The notes beneath the pieces were generated by a model. It was not told where the DNA came from, ran no database searches, and saw nothing but the letters and a program-made list of their open reading frames with translations. Of a stretch of DNA of 6,334 nt, positions 6,131-6,334 are shown piece after piece. Position numbers and translations under genes: made by a program. The stretch comes from Bacillota bacterium (GTDB taxonomy: Bacteria; Bacillota; Clostridia; Peptostreptococcales; Anaerovoracaceae), in assembly GCA_017619985.1 (NCBI GenBank), contig JAFZRG010000011.1:1-6334 (forward strand), read 5' to 3'. The number at the start of each line of letters is the position of its first letter. Position 1 is the stretch's first letter.

Positions 6131-6199
6131 ATTTGTCGGCAAATCGTGAATTTCTTCACAATAATTGGCGCTTCGAAGCGCCGCCGGAAGCGGCGTTTT
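6131..6199. repeat. Cluster of short hairpins between the divergent promoters
   Basis: Four short inverted repeats lie almost end to end: ATTTG-TCGG-CAAAT (6131-6144), GTGAA-TTTC-TTCAC (6146-6159), the perfect 16-base palindrome GGCGCTTCGAAGCGCC (6167-6182), and CGCCGC-CGGAA-GCGGCG (6179-6195) followed by TTTT. The last two overlap by four bases, so they cannot form together. The final hairpin with its T run resembles a weak rightward terminator, but no gene on the plus strand precedes it. The cluster sits between the oad -35 box (6120-6125) and the rightward promoter at 6241, so operator or insulator roles are conceivable. The remaining bases, 6200-6240, show nothing I can name. Confidence 0.5.
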
Positions 6200-6240
6200 C
6201 GGTGAAAGGGAAAAATTGCCCCGCCCGCGCAAATTCCCGC

Positions 6241-6269
6241 TTGACTTTGTGTCGGGGAGGCATTATAAT
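6241..6269 (+). promoter_or_regulatory. Near-consensus sigma-A promoter for the downstream tRNA
   Basis: TTGACT (6241-6246), a 17-base spacer and a perfect TATAAT (6264-6269) give 11 of 12 consensus matches with ideal spacing. Transcription would start near 6276, about 37 bases before the tRNA-like sequence. Strong constitutive promoters of this kind are typical of stable-RNA genes. Confidence 0.85.
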
Positions 6270-6312
6270 AGGCAAGCTCTCAATTGAACAGGTACTTCCT
6301 TGAGCAACACAC

Positions 6313-6334
6313 GGAGATGTCGCGTAGTTGGTCG
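6313..6334 (+). tRNA. 5' end of a tRNA gene, possibly tRNA-Ser, cut by the window edge
   Basis: The last 22 bases fit the start of a tRNA. A 7-base acceptor strand GGAGATG is followed by T at position 8, a D-stem start GCG at 10-12, A14, G15 and the invariant GG at 18-19 (TAGTTGG), with spacing exactly as in canonical numbering. The GGAG start and D-arm look like bacterial tRNA-Ser, but the anticodon, variable arm and 3' half lie outside the window, so the isotype is a guess. The strong promoter just upstream supports a stable-RNA gene. Confidence 0.6.

Overview
The window (about 6.3 kb, GC-rich coding sequence) looks like the chromosome of an anaerobic, fermentative Gram-positive bacterium, probably a member of the Clostridia. 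The reasons are a four-gene sodium-pumping oxaloacetate decarboxylase operon with a separate biotin carrier, a secreted protein with S-layer-homology (SLH) repeats, strong AGGAGG-type ribosome binding sites and textbook sigma-A promoters. The taxonomic call is inference; no rRNA or complete marker gene is present.

Layout. All recognised protein genes lie on the minus strand, so the window reads right to left. At the right edge (6241-6334), a near-perfect promoter on the plus strand leads into what looks like the first 22 bases of a tRNA, possibly tRNA-Ser, cut by the window end. Diverging from it, a second promoter (6097-6125) drives a leader of about 150 nt that can fold into competing GC-rich hairpins. 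The operon follows: oadA (carboxyltransferase, 5942-4569), oadG (small membrane subunit, 4568-4251), a biotin carrier (4245-3850) and oadB (sodium-translocating membrane subunit, 3840-2656). Gaps between these genes are 0-9 bases. Together they should decarboxylate oxaloacetate to pyruvate and CO2 and use the energy to export Na+. The known catalytic residues of OadA and OadB are present at constant offsets from characterised homologues.

After a 103-bp gap holding two small inverted repeats comes a secreted 475-residue protein (2552-1125). It joins a 5'-nucleotidase C-terminal domain to about three SLH repeats but lacks the catalytic metallophosphatase domain. A strong 12-bp hairpin (1079-1108) closes that gene. 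An extended -10 promoter then starts a second unit: a MoxR-family AAA+ ATPase (1007-69), followed at once by the first codons of a probable DUF58-type membrane protein that runs off the left edge.

Most of the window is conventional. I do not see a clearly new multi-gene system. The points that deserve a second look are the nucleotidase-like protein without its catalytic domain, the foldable leader of the oad operon, and the cluster of back-to-back hairpins between the two divergent promoters.
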